Assembly: GCA_018398805.1 (NCBI GenBank)
Contig: JAGFBZ010000849.1
Coordinates: forward strand, 310,001-374,000
DNA length: 64,000 nucleotides
Direction: 5' to 3'
From: Hirundichthys speculiger
Lineage: Eukaryota; Chordata; Actinopteri; Beloniformes; Exocoetidae
Part shown: one piece after another, positions 25,446 through 37,370 of the stretch
Numbering within the stretch: position 1 is the first letter of the stretch
How the letters are laid out: every line of letters starts with the position of its first letter
Notes under the pieces: model-generated
Databases searched by the model: none
What the model saw: only the letters and a program-made list of their open reading frames with translations
What the model was told of the DNA's origin: nothing
Position numbers and translations under genes: made by a program

Positions 25446-25965
25446 TGTGGTGTCCAAACATGAAGTGTGGCCTGGTTTAGTCAGATAACTGTGCACATTA
25501 TTTCAGAAGCATGCCAGAATAAATTTCCGGTTAACATAATTGCTACTAGGTGCAACTAAATAGACCCACAACCAATGAGAGCCATGCAAAATGCCACGCT
25601 GTGCCCTGTTCTGTGGTTCAACAGCAATTCTGTGTACAATCTGATTGAATCGAGCCAATTCCTGAAGAGAGAAATGTGATATGCCAGCATGGGCAAGGTC
25701 AGGTGGAAATGTATTTGAACGTGATTGGAGTATATAAGACATGAACTTTCAGAATAGTTTGGTTCCTACACTACACGCTGTGCTCATAGCTTCTAAATCT
25801 GTTTGTTGTAGCTCACAGAAATAGACCATCCATATGCTGCTTCTGCATGTGGTCTTGTTTTGTCTTTTAACTGTGTTATTGTTTGAGTGGTTCAACCACA
25901 TATGCGTGTACTTCTGGACATTAAATTTGTTCAGAAGATACCCTGTGCGTCTTGTATAAAAAAAA
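25446..25965 (+). promoter_or_regulatory. TATA-containing block, possible LTR or promoter
   Basis: There is a GTATATAAGACA box at 25732-25743, an ACCAATGAGAG box at about 25570, and an ATTAAA (25920) about 185 bases downstream, followed at 25960 by an A-run. This is the U3-R-U5 order of an LTR, but it would also suit a promoter for a transcript containing exon 1Y, which lies 1.25 kb downstream. No paired LTR or duplication was found. Confidence 0.3.
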
Positions 25966-27190
25966 ATAAAAAATCATGATGTGGTGAGTGTAATCTGTGG
26001 TAATGTGTGCTGATGAGTGTTTATATGTAGTAGTTTACTGTGTTACTTCGGAAGTAAGACCTGAGGTAGCTTTACAATCTATTCATGCTTGGGCCTTATA
26101 AAGAAGCTTGCAGAGGTTTGCGTGTAGAGTTTTGATTATATAGATATATTTTTCTTTATTAGTCAGACTGAAAATTGAAAAAAAAAATTGCACGTCGATG
26201 TTGTAAATGGAATTAGGATCAGGCAGCATTGAATGCTTACTGAGGCTGCTGATTAATAACCATTTCATTAAGCAATAAAAGCATTAGAAAGAGTCATGGC
26301 TCTCAAGTCCATTAGAGAGAGAGGATACAAAATATTTTTGTTGATTTGCTTGTATCTAATCCATCAACAGAGAGAAAATAGGTCAATGGTCAAGGCTTAG
26401 CAGGGACTGTGCACAGAGGACAGTTGCAATGCAATATGCCCAGTGTATATAGACAAAAACAGAACCACAGGGCTTTTCACAGGATCTCAGAACTGCTACA
26501 TGCAGATTGATGCTATAGATCCTGTCCTCTATGTCACACAGTGAACATATAGTATGTAGAATCACATTACCTCCCCCTGCCACTGTGACCTGGAAACCTG
26601 TGCATGCCTTCACGTCTGCTTGCCAACTCAAATGGGGTGGGAATGTCTTAAAACAGGATTGCTGTCATTCCCACCTGATTTTCAGTGATGCTACCCTGGT
26701 TGGAGATCCCGTGCATGACTTGCAACCCCATAACTTTATGCTTCACTACCAGTCATATCATTCAGGTGCAGCAGCTCCTGGTTTTGTGGAGCTTGTCATA
26801 AGACTTATTCTGAACATCAAACTGATGTTATTTGCCTTCCTTCATTCTCCGTTTGTGCTATTTTAACACTTTTCCTTTTCAGAAAACCATGTTATTGTTA
26901 CAGGAGTTCTCACTATTTGTTATTTGATTGTCTTTTAGTTGAGTTGTTCTGTGATCTTGGTGTTCTTGATCTCAGCCTGTCTGTTCATTTCTCTTCTTCT
27001 TTAGTGCACCCCTACCCTCTTCTCCTGCTCTGTGCTACAATACAGTAATTGAAAGCTGTGTTGCTAATTTTCAATGTCATTTTATTTGCCTGTGTTTTTT
27101 CCCCCATGTTTTTGCTGTTGTTGTTTTCTTTTGTTTCTGTGTGTGGTGAGCTTTCTAACCCCAGTTCATTTTGTTATGGCACCACCGCAG
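25966..27190 (+). other. fgf13: sequence upstream of fgf13 exon 1Y
   Basis: Noncoding sequence leading to the exon 1Y acceptor. A pyrimidine-rich stretch lies at about 26985-27140. No further coding exon was recognised. If 1Y has its own promoter, rather than being reached only by splicing from upstream, it would lie here. Confidence 0.5.
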
Positions 27191-27358
27191 TCCAGGATGA
27201 TGCTGCCCCAGGTACCCAGGAGTACATTATGTTACGGCAGGACTCCATCCACTCTGCCGATATAAGAAGTAAAGGGTCCCCCTTTCGCGCTAAGTGTCAT
27301 GAAATCTTCTGCTGCCCACTGAAGCAAGTCGTCCTCAAAGAGAGCGCAGAGCCCGAAG
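27191..27358 (+). CDS. fgf13: fgf13 alternative first coding exon 1Y
   Basis: This exon gives FGF13 (FHF2) its 1Y N-terminus. FHFs are non-secreted FGF homologues that bind the C-terminal tail of voltage-gated sodium channels and also act with microtubules and MAPK scaffolds. The ATG at 27229 opens 43 codons starting MLRQDSIHSADI, with the conserved block SPFRAKCHEIFCCPLKQV at residues 17-34 and ending SAEPE. It matches my recollection of mammalian FGF13 1Y closely, with changes mainly in residues 8-16 and 35-40. The exon ends at 27358 on a single G before a GTTTGT donor, the phase needed to join exon 2. The frame is also open upstream of the ATG to a polypyrimidine-poor but plausible acceptor (ACCGCAG, 27184-27190), encoding QDDAAPGTQEYI. 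This is the part used when an upstream 1V exon is spliced on; that exon was not found. The cysteine cluster CHEIFCC could be lipidated, which is only inference. Confidence 0.93.
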
Positions 27359-30300
27359 GTTTGTTCATATCCCTTTCTTGTTTTGATTTGCTTATGCCCC
27401 TCATCTCTTCCAGCCCAATCTCATCTTGCCCCCTCCTTGTCTGAGATGATAGTTCTCCACCCCTCCAAACTAAGTTCTCCTTCATTCCTGTCCCATTTTT
27501 AGAGATCATCTGTGTGCTTCTGCTACTTTGAGTGCATATGAGCGTGTAAGTGCATGTGTGTGTGTTCACGCACAGTATTATAGCTTCATGATTAAGGGAT
27601 TTTTGCCTGCAGAAAAACATGTATGATAGCATCTCTCCCTGGGCCTTGTCCACTGTGGTGTGTTCATGTGAGTGAATGTGTGTGTGTGTGTGTGTGTGTG
27701 TCTGCCTGCATACCCCTTATATTGGACAGAGGAGCATAGCATCTGTAGCTGCTGCACACCCCTCCTTACTCCAAACCATTAACTCGGTCATTGCCACCCT
27801 AAGGCGCATGCACAGACCAAAACAAAGTGCAAAAAGAAGAGGGGTTATAGAATGAGACAGCTGCTGCCCTAATGACTTCAATGACTGGCAATTTTAGTAG
27901 GTACTTCTACGGAAACTGGCCTCATAAAAAGAGGTGCAACTCTTTTATCATCCTGTCCAGAGAATTATCTATTATATTCATCCATAAAGAGTAACTAGCT
28001 CAGTTGCAGACTGCAAGCCCCCTTCAACATTTCTTTTCCTTTACCGGTTTCATCATCTCCATCACCTTATTTTTTGGCTTTAGTGCTTGCAGCTGCATGA
28101 GAACAGGGAATGCTAACTGTATAAGCTACTAGCCTGTGTGCAGTTAACCACTTGTAGTTAAGAAGTCATAATAATAACAATTAAAAAAAAAAAATCTCCT
28201 AGTGCACCAAGCATGTGACCATTATCCTGCTCTGTCTGGCACAGAGACTCTTTGACTCTTCATCTTTGTCTGAGTTGACTGTTAAGATTTTAGAAACTGC
28301 TTTCTTTTGCAGACTTCCCAGTAGGTAAGAGAAACTCTCACACTACTGCTATGTTTACTGCAGTGTATTAGTCTGCCTTCTGCTGCATCTAAAAATGTCT
28401 CCCATTTGGCACTATTTTTGCACTTAGACGTCAGTTAACCTGTTGATAGCTTCCTGTTTACCCTCTGAAGTACTCGAGCACATGTACTAATGCTTGTGGG
28501 AAAAGAGAGAGAGGGGTACGAAGAGATATAGAAGTGGTGTGCTGGCAGAGGTCTGCCTACAGATGTATTATTCAGTTTGTCTGCAGCTCAGTTGGACGTG
28601 ACTGAATTTACAAAGGAAGGAGGAGAGACTACTGCTCTTACGTAAGCTGTTCACAAGACATCATTAATGTTGATGCATCATGCGGATGGAAATTGAGTAA
28701 AACCTGGTGTGGAGCAGGAACTGAAGACACACACACACAGAATCTACACTGTGGAGCTCCAAATGACACACTGCAAGAATGAAGACTTGAAATAGTATAT
28801 TTTTGCATATACCTTTGGCAAAGTGGCATTTAATGTGAGTTTATATAAGTTGTGAAATCTGAGCAGTAAAGTCAGACTCGCCCCACTGTTACCATAGCAA
28901 CACTTCCAAGTGCATTGTGTTGCCCTTATTAATGATTTTTAGCTATGTGTTGAATAGAGTTCCTAAGTGGCAGATGACTGCAACACTGTTCACTCAGAGC
29001 TGTGACTGAATCTGTTTTCATGTGACCATGATAGAAGCCTCACTTGGACAAAGACGTGCTGAAAAACATACCTGGAGCACATGGGTTCAGCTTGTACCAC
29101 CTGAGGATGAGTTAAAGTTATATCAGCGCATCTCTGCTCAGCTGCAGGGAGCCTAATACTCAAACAATTTCTTGAAGTAGAAAGCTTTGTACTGTGAACC
29201 TTGAGGGTGCTACTGGATGTCAGTTTGTTCTCCGTGTTACTCTCTTCGGCCCAGTCTGTGTCATGACCTCCTGATTGATTTATCTCTTCGTTCTGAAATC
29301 ACTCTATACTACTTCCTCTCCCATTTCACTCTCTGGCTCTGCTCTGTTTATCTACAGCACGAACAAAAGATGATGCCCAAGGGGCGGATATGTGTAAATA
29401 TCCATCCATAATTCAACTGACTGCAAGAGTTTGTGTTTACTGTTCTAAGCTGTGCATTGTACACACAGACAGACAACCGTCCTGACAGAGATGTGAAGGC
29501 TGAGGCGAAGGGTATATGATATTTGTGCAAAAAAGTGTGACGGCTTCTTTTTGAACTGGGCAGTGTTATAGACTGAACTTTGAGTTGAAATGCTCCTGGA
29601 TTTTAAAAAGGTATTTTCACTTCCCTTGCACCTGATCAGGAGGCTCTACTGGCTGTAACAGACACAAGAGGAGTTTTGTCTAAAATTGCTGTGAGGTAAA
29701 GGAAGTTTTAAAATGCTAAACCACTTTAAGATACATTTCATCAATAAATTGCTTGAACTGCACAAACATCATCTGCATTAAACTATGTGACTTTCCTAAC
29801 CAACGTTTTGCTCCAATCCATTTTATCATTCTCTTTCTCACACACACAAACACATTGCTGTAAACTAACACCTATTCAGACTTTCATGAATATTGGACAC
29901 ATTTTTATTGTTCTATTATTTATTTGTCTGTTTATTTTATTTAATTCTATTCTTTGTTTTCATGCCAGATATAAGGAAATCACTTTAAAGTGCAGGACTA
30001 AAATGACTAAAACTGCCATTCTCACCCAGAGGCCACATTTGCCATCAATAGTTCCACTGTCCAAAGTTGCAGCATTTTCACCATGAAAGTGTTTCATTGT
30101 TGACCTGTGATGGATAGATGGCCTCACCAAAGGAAAAAAAAAACAAACAAACTGAAATCCACTTTATTGTTAAATCTCTCAGTTGAAGCCACATGTAATC
30201 CTCTCATACAGTGAGATTCTTTATAGAACAAGGATTTTGGATTTTGCTTCCCTTCACTGATGTTGGAAGCATTAGTGGCAAATCTGTTAATGGCCAGTAT

Positions 30301-31041
30301 TAACAAAAAGACTGATTACAGCAAGCTCAACCTGTTTTAATGTCTAAACTGTGTTATTTTGACGAGACCTGAAAAACGTAAACAAGTCCTGTAAGGGATG
30401 ACTCCATTTGTTTTGTGTTGTTTTGTTTTTTAATCCTTTTCTGCAAATCATAAAGTATTTTGCATTATTGCTAAGCCTTTACAACAAGTGATGAACCTAG
30501 ATGCCCTTTGTAATAAAGAGCAGATTTGGCTCAAGTGTTTTTTGATTGGTCAAATTCCTGGAGGCTTACCATTTGTAAACTTTTTTTTTTTCAGTCTACA
30601 CCTGAATTAACAAATGAAGGTTTGACCTGAAAATCAGTGAAACCGATTACTTGTTTTTGTGAGTTGCATTGACATAAATAGATTATTTTTTTGTCAGCAT
30701 TAAGCGTAGCACTGAATTTAGAGACCTGCAACTGCTACTGGCCACTCTATCCACAATGTTTGTGCTAAGAATATCCAGTTGCCGACACAACAAAGTCAGT
30801 TTTACTTCCCACTTGTAGTTCAGAATCTCAAACTTTTAGCCCTAGTCTTTCTACGAAATCCAGCCGAGTATCGTGCCTAACACAGTTATGCTTTCTCCTT
30901 TGTTGACCTGGAGAAACTGCATTCACTGAATCATGGTCAGCCAACTTTCTGTCGCAACTAAAAGCACATTTCCTTGGGGGCATCTTGGAAACAAAAGTGG
31001 AAAAAAGAGAAACAGAAGTATCAGCAAATTCACCTGGATGG
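27359..31041 (+). other. fgf13: fgf13 large intron, first part
   Basis: This noncoding sequence is AT-rich and follows exon 1Y. It contains a (TG)n tract at 27677-27702 and short poly-A runs. I see no coding exon and no mobile element with recognisable ends. Confidence 0.6.
27677..27702. repeat. (TG)n microsatellite
   Basis: About 13 TG units in the intron after exon 1Y. Confidence 0.95.
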
Positions 31042-32164
31042 GAAGCACGCGGTGTTGGGCAAGTTCACTTTCTACATGAACTAGTTAAGTTCATACAGTA
31101 GTTCATATAAATTAAAATGAACTAGTTCAGTTCACCATTTCAAAAAATGAACTAAATAGTTTATTTTTAGTTATTTTCATCTTATTATTTTTTAATGTTG
31201 CTGCGAGCAATAATTTGTCAAAATGATTACCACTGGCCATATACTACCCCACCACAAACGGCAATTATTTTATCCATTTTAAATGTCGAAAACTATTGGT
31301 CCAATTCTGAATTCTTAACCAACCAGGGTTTGAAGGGACAGCCCATGTAAAATTGTAATTTCCGTTTCAGCTTCTCTCTACAGCAGCCATTCCCAAACTT
31401 CAGAATACCAAGGCCCAATTTGAAATGTGAAAGATCTCCACAGCCCACCGAAACCTTTAATCACAACTGTGATCAACATACAGGACAAGGAACCATGATC
31501 CGATAATGTAAGGGGTCAACAAATAAGGTGACACTTGTCATATTAAGTTAAGATGACAGTAGAATAACACTTAACTGGTTTGTTTTATTACTTCTTCATG
31601 TTTTTTTTAATCATGTCATGAATATTTTACAGTAATTAAAAACATATTTAAAAAACATTGAGGATTTAAAACACATTTGTTTAATTTTAATGACCTCTCA
31701 TGGCCCACCTGCAGTCCCACGACGGCCCACACTTTGGGAATCACTGCTCTACAGTATGTTGAAAATATGAGGAAAAACTTGCTGCCAAATGTTCTTTTTT
31801 ATAAGACAAAAACAGGTCCTTAAGGTGCAAATGTTTTTTCCCCCCCATTTCAATATTTAAATCCCCCCCGGCAGTCGGGGCGCTCCTCCGGCTCTGAGTA
31901 ACTGTAGCTCTCATCTTCCATCATGATCGTTTTAAACGTTTGATGACGCAATTGTTAGCCTGACAGAAGCGACGGCCCGGGTTGCCATGTTTGATTGATT
32001 TTCGAAGATACATATCAGGCTTGTTTGTGGTGTATTTTAAATGAGGTTGGAAACCTGGCATGGTTTTGACTGTGCGTGAACTTTGAAATAGCGTCGTTCA
32101 CGACTGCCCAAATGAACTGAACTTTCGTTCAATGAATGCGTTCAGGTACAACACTGGAAGTATG
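31042..32164. mobile_element. hAT-type element with GTTCA/TGAAC-rich ends, host of a second MITE
   Basis: The element spans 31050-32156. It begins CGGTGTTGGGCAAGTTCAC and ends GCGTTCAGGTACAACACTG, a CAGTGTTG-type inverse with the first CAG changed to CGG. Flanks are GAAGCACG (31042-31049) and GAAGTATG (32157-32164): six of eight match and both differences are C/T transitions, so it is an old insertion. Both ends are crowded with GTTCA and TGAAC words. It carries no transposase. The MITE at 31384-31746 inserted into it later. Confidence 0.7.
31376..31754 (-). mobile_element. hAT-type MITE with perfect 8-bp duplication, copy 2 (nested)
   Basis: The element is 31384-31746 (363 bp), inverted relative to the copy at 17464. 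It begins CAGCCATTCCCAAACTTCAG and ends CACTTTGGGAATCACTG. CTCTACAG is duplicated exactly at 31376-31383 and 31747-31754. Compared with copy 1 it has an extra ~45 bases near 31525-31575, so the two are subfamily variants. It sits inside the older element at 31050-32156. Confidence 0.93.
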
Positions 32165-33083
32165 TCCTGTTGTGCGGTTGTAAAACTGCTGTTGAAAATC
32201 CCCGCTGAAGGTCATGCTCTTGTGGACATGCACTGCCTGGGGAAAATGGCCATGCAAGGAAATTCTATCTTCTATGACGGCACAGAGTTGATAGTGGAAA
32301 AAAGGAAGCATTCTCAGCACCTTGAAAAACATGTAGAGAAATATTGTACATCAAAACACTACAATATGTTTATCTCCATTTTTGATCTTCTGGTCACTTC
32401 TGTGGTGACAGTTTATCATGATTACACTATGGATGACGACACTCAGACAGCTCTGTTGTTATGGGGACTGTTATAGAAAATCTTTTCTACCTCATACCAT
32501 ACGTTTGTACAACACATCATCTCTTTGTGTCAGAATATCCCTTTAATCATTACTTTTGTCCCCTTCAGACCACATGACCTGCACTGTAAATTTACTCTCA
32601 CTAATGTTGTATCAGGATACTACCTTTGTTTCATATATATGTGAAGCTTTAGTATGTACATTTGATAGTTCTAGTCCTAGTTTCATATTTATGTGAAATA
32701 TGCTGTATTTAGTATTTAGCCTGTATCCAGTAAAGTTCAGTATTATTCTTGTATTTTATATGTAACATAGCCTTCATAGCCTGCACAGTTCATAATTCAG
32801 TCCTATTTTTCTGTAATTTAGTTTGTTATTTTTTTGTAACATATAGCTGTTACATGTCATAGCCTGGACCAGGGGTGTAGACTTGCTTTTGTCATTGGTG
32901 GGGACATGTAAATCCCCCATGACAACATTGATGAAATGATAAAAGACATCTCAATTAGTTTACATTAGTTAACAATGCCATTCTGATATGTGTTTTTTGT
33001 TCCATTCTAAATATACCAATATTAAATAATTGATTGTGTAATGATAAAGGAAAAAACTGACAAAAAGTAGTTTAAAAGTTTAC
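32165..33083. other. noncoding sequence
   Basis: AT-rich; no gene recognised. The 114-codon open frame at 32132-32476 begins inside the transposon end and resembles nothing known. Confidence 0.5.
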
Positions 33084-33574
33084 TTAAAGGTGGGGTGGGT
33101 GTTCTTTGAGAAAAACGGTTCCAGCAATCCTCCTCCCAAAGACTCTGCCTCCTCCTCTTCAGCTCACCCCTTGAAACCACGCCTTCACATGATTCACGAC
33201 TACATGAACCACAAGGAGGGAGGGAGGGAGGGAGGGGTGGGTGGGAGTGCATTGATATTTGATGGACATATTAGGCAGCCTGCCTTTCGCCCGTAGACGG
33301 CTTGGATAGGCTCCAGCAGATCCCCGTGACCCTTCAAGGATGAAACGGGTATAGAAAATGGATGGATGGATATTAGGCAGCCAATAAATGTAAAGATGAT
33401 CAGTACATTGATTGGTCAGAGTTTTTCTCTGATTATACCCTCTAGACTGGACCAAAATGTTTCTTTTTTTTTTTGCAAGCATTTTATTTCAGTGGGTGCA
33501 ATGGGAATGTGAAAAGATTTTCAGGCAATATTGTAAAAAGTGCTGCATAAAAAGAACACCCACCCTACCTTTAA
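33084..33574 (+). mobile_element. TTAA-target MITE (piggyBac/Kolobok-like), copy 1, with nested insertion
   Basis: The element is 33088-33570 (483 bp) between TTAA at 33084-33087 and TTAA at 33571-33574. Ends are AGGTGGGGTGGGTGTTCTTT and its near-inverse AAAGAACACCCACCCTACCT. A TTAA duplication marks piggyBac or Kolobok superfamilies. A (GGGA)n purine tract lies at 33210-33238. A LINE tail (33281-33369) is inserted inside it. The copy at 53099-53493 is the same family, inverted, without the insertion. Confidence 0.92.
33268..33382 (+). mobile_element. LINE 3'-tail insertion with 13-bp target duplication, copy 3
   Basis: The insert 33281-33369 (89 bp) begins TGCCTTTCGCCCGTAGACGG, contains GGCTCCAGCAGATCCCCGTG and ends in (TGGA)n. 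ATATTAGGCAGCC is repeated on both sides (33268-33280 and 33370-33382). In the sister MITE at 53099 the same site is uninterrupted (reads GACGTATTAGACAGCCAATC on the minus strand), giving an empty-site control. It is a severely 5'-truncated retrotransposition event. Confidence 0.93.
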
Positions 33575-34703
33575 GCCATTGTGAAACTGAAACTGTGAAT
33601 GTCATTGAAACAGATTTTACCTTTTCTCTTATCAATAATGCATGCACTTAACAGTGACTGCATTTTTAAAACTATCTGTACCAACGCAGTGCACAAAACC
33701 TGCAAAAGCACGTAATTTGCTAAAAATGCTTAATTTATGTCTCAAAATAATTTTATCCCAATCAACACATCAGTGCCATGAGAATAAAAGGTTTCTGTGT
33801 CACTGAAGTTCTTATCCTGTCAACATAACAGGCTCTGTAGGTTTGATCATTTTCTTCCACAGGGCTTTTTTTCTTTGACATTGATTCAACAGAAGTTAGA
33901 CATCCCACTCTGGGAGACTGTAACAGAACTGACATAGATTATATTTATGCGTCTACAGCAGGCTGTTTGGTCTGCTGTTAGTTTAAAGGCCATGCTATTC
34001 ATAGCTACACAGTCTATTTTATCCCGCGCCATAGTCACTGAAAAACTAGCATTACTATTATTATGGACTCATGCATTAGCAATCTTGGCATACACTTTTC
34101 TTTGAAAAATAACTCCTTATGTCCACCTTCTTTGTTTTTGCTGCCATTCTCACGACCTTTTGACACCCATGTGTCTCACACTGAAATCTCCCTCAGATTG
34201 AGTAAGGCTATTTAACGTTAACTGGAAAAACTATTTTTCTTTTTCCACAATTTTGGCATTGCAAAAAACAAACTTATCTTCTGTCTCTCACTGGGCCAGC
34301 AGGAAAACCACTCTAGACACATCTGTTTAGGAGGAAAGGCATAAAGTAGAGATTGAACCCTTTGTGAACATCTAGCTTTATGAGACACTAACAGGGCGTT
34401 TTTTTCTTTTCTTTTCTTTTTTTTTTTTTGGAGGGAGGGGGCACAAAATTATTGGTGGGGACACGTCTGCACAGTCCATGTTAATTCTGCTTCCTTGGTC
34501 TGGGCATTTGATAGTTTAGTTTAGTCTTCAATTATTTATATTACTAAAGCCTGCACATTCATAACCACTTTATTTCATAATATACTTTAGTTTGGTATTT
34601 CATGTTACATAACTTGTAGCCTACTGTTTGTTTGTCTCATATATATTTTCATTTTCATACATTCTTATCTTTTTTGTTCGTTGTGCCTCAATCTTGAGGT
34701 TTC
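33575..34703. other. noncoding sequence
   Basis: AT-rich with T-runs near 34408-34430; no gene recognised. Confidence 0.5.
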
Positions 34704-34805
<102 letters not shown>

Positions 34806-37370
34806 TACTTAAATGCAGGAACCAATTACTGGAACTTCTCCTGCTAACCACCCGCTGGGGCTGAGACATAATTCAAAGAAATAAGTAATGTGATGCACCA
34901 CTTACAGTGAAGTCCACAACTTGTGTGGCTCAGCACTGAGACCAATATCTAATCTGTCTTTACCTTATTGACAAAATAATTCATCCACTTCCCACTCAGC
35001 CAAGAAAATGTGAGCAGCAGGAGTGCAAGAAAAATGAGAAGTAGCACCAGTCATTTGCCGCATCCAAACGTAAAATGCATGGCAGTAATTCTTCACAAAG
35101 TTGACCTTGTGCCATTAGATTTCAGGGGGCTTGTGCTGCAGTCCATCCTGCACATGGCTACATTGTGATGAGAGGCAAAACACGCAGCCACAATAGCTGT
35201 GATCTCATTCTATTTCTCCTGCAGTATATGTTTCCACATGAAGGTAACAACTCTGTTTGTCCAAGTCTATGAATGAATAAATCATGTGTATGATAATGTA
35301 ATTTGGTGCCTGGATAAAGCTGCTCTCAGGGATGTGCCAGTGTCACATCAGCGCTGTAAGTCATGCTTACAGATGGCTGTTCAACCTATTCATCTGTAGG
35401 AACTTAAGTGCTCATTTTGCATTTATAAAAGTTCTAGCACATGTCCGTTCTCTTGTCCACATGGACAATGGGATATTAGCATTCATTTATCTCAACTGAT
35501 TCAATTAAGAGTGGTTTGTAAAATTATAACATGGGGAAAATGATTTCTATTATTAATGAACTCAACATGTTGAAGAGGAATGTCCTTGAATTTAATTGTA
35601 AATCAGAATGTTATGTTACCAAAGGTCGAGAAAAAAACTCGACCCTTGTGTGTTCCGTTGATGTGATTTTCATTTTCATGAGCACATGGCTGTCAGCAGG
35701 AAATGGTGCAAGTGAATATTTAATGCAAAAGAAGAAGGTTTAAATGCTGAGCAGTGTTATTTTGTGACTCCTCTGAGCATTAAGTTGGAACAGCAGGAGC
35801 AGTTGTGTATGAAAACATCCAGGCTTATAACATTCATCATTGTCTATTCAATTAACATTTCTCTCTCATATGCAAACCACGGGTCATTTCCATCATGGTA
35901 AAAAAGTGTTTTTTTTTTTTTTTTTGTTTTTTTTTTTTTGCATTTTGTTCAGAAATTTGATAAACTGCTTTGCTATAATAGGATACGATGCATGAATATA
36001 CATATGCTGTTCAGTTCATATACAGCATAGGAAGAGTGTTATACTACCACAGCTGGAGAAAAAGTGATCTGAAGTGTCTCTCTCATATATGTTTAGCTTC
36101 TGCAAATCATCTCACTTATCACAAATTTTTCATCATTAGCAAGCAGCCTGTCAGTAAAGCAGGCTGCTCCTCCACACAGAAAATGGCAACACGGCCAAGA
36201 TTAAAAAGCAGATGGTAGAAGAACTTATGTATTATTTTTTCAGTTTGCATGCTTTAAGACTAAATTTATTGCTAAAGGTTTAAATCAGAAAGAAAGAATG
36301 CATTTTTACTACATTAAAAAAAAATAAATGAGATGGATCCAAATTATATTAGAAATATGGCAATATATTCTAGATTGCCAAATGCTACAATATGAAGTAA
36401 TCAATTTCCAGATCAGCAGTTTTACTGATGTAGATAGTCTTTATCACTCTCTCTAACATGATGAATCTTTCTGAAGTGCTACAAATTCATCTTAAATCAC
36501 TAATTAACTCATATTGTTTAATTCCATCTCACTGTAAATCTGTGCTGAACCCAAACAACCAAAAGAGTATTCAGGCTAAAGTAACTGTGACACAAGCAGT
36601 GTGTAAGTTTTCCTCAGAGTAAACAAGCGTTAAGCTATTTAATTGGTGTAATGAGGCACGCTGCTGGGTCAGCACCATGCTAATGGGAGGCCAGCAATAT
36701 GGCTGCTGACAGCTGCCAGGGTTGAGATTACAGATATACACAAATAAGTGGCGCTTGTTGCAGAAAGGAGGAGGTGTTGTAGATATGCAGCACTGCATAC
36801 ATGCATATTGTGAAAAGGATTGTATTCTTATTAAAAGCAGAATGACCTATTATCATTTTTCCTCCCTGTATCCTCAGTTCATTTATCCATTTTAATCGTT
36901 TTTACAATAACTCTTGAATGTGTCTACTTCCCTTAAACGGTGTAGTGAATAACTAACATTTTGTTTCAGAGTTAGTGGTCTGCACACTATTTTTGGTCTT
37001 CTGCCAACACTGCAGCATGCCAGGGCTAATTATTTATTTAACAGTTATTTAACAAGGTCATAAAACATACATTTATTGACAGAGAATGCCCTCACTTCTT
37101 AGATGTGATTACTCCTGAGGCAAAAACAGAAGCTATTTCTACTGCATGCTTTTGATCGTGAGACGAAAGGCTGAAACTTACTGTTGAAACCTTCTCCTCT
37201 GTGGTCGGTCTGTTTAGATGTCAGTGTTAGATTCTCTTATTTAAATAAGTCCATGTCCAAAATTTAAAGCTCAAACATGCTTGTTAGAATCAATACAATT
37301 TCACCTTTTCTTGAATTCTTTTGCAACTGGAGCTGTTATGATAAAATAATGTGCTTGTGAGTGAGGTTGA
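34806..37370. other. noncoding sequence
   Basis: No gene or mobile element recognised. A long T-run interrupted by one G lies at 35909-35939. Confidence 0.5.
35909..35939. repeat. poly-T tract
   Basis: About 30 T with one G interruption. Confidence 0.95.

Noticed and set aside
26531..26866. 111-codon plus-strand frame before exon 1Y
   Set aside because: It does not connect in frame with exon 1Y and resembles no known protein; treated as upstream noncoding sequence.
32132..32476. 114-codon plus-strand open frame
   Set aside because: It begins inside the end of a transposon, has no recognisable domain, and AT-rich DNA of this size gives such frames by chance.
33022..33252. Shared peptide GSCSRESCEGVVSRGELKRRR in two places (also 53264-53449)
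   Set aside because: It looked like a conserved small protein because it recurs, but both occurrences lie within copies of the same TTAA MITE and reflect DNA-level homology of the repeat.
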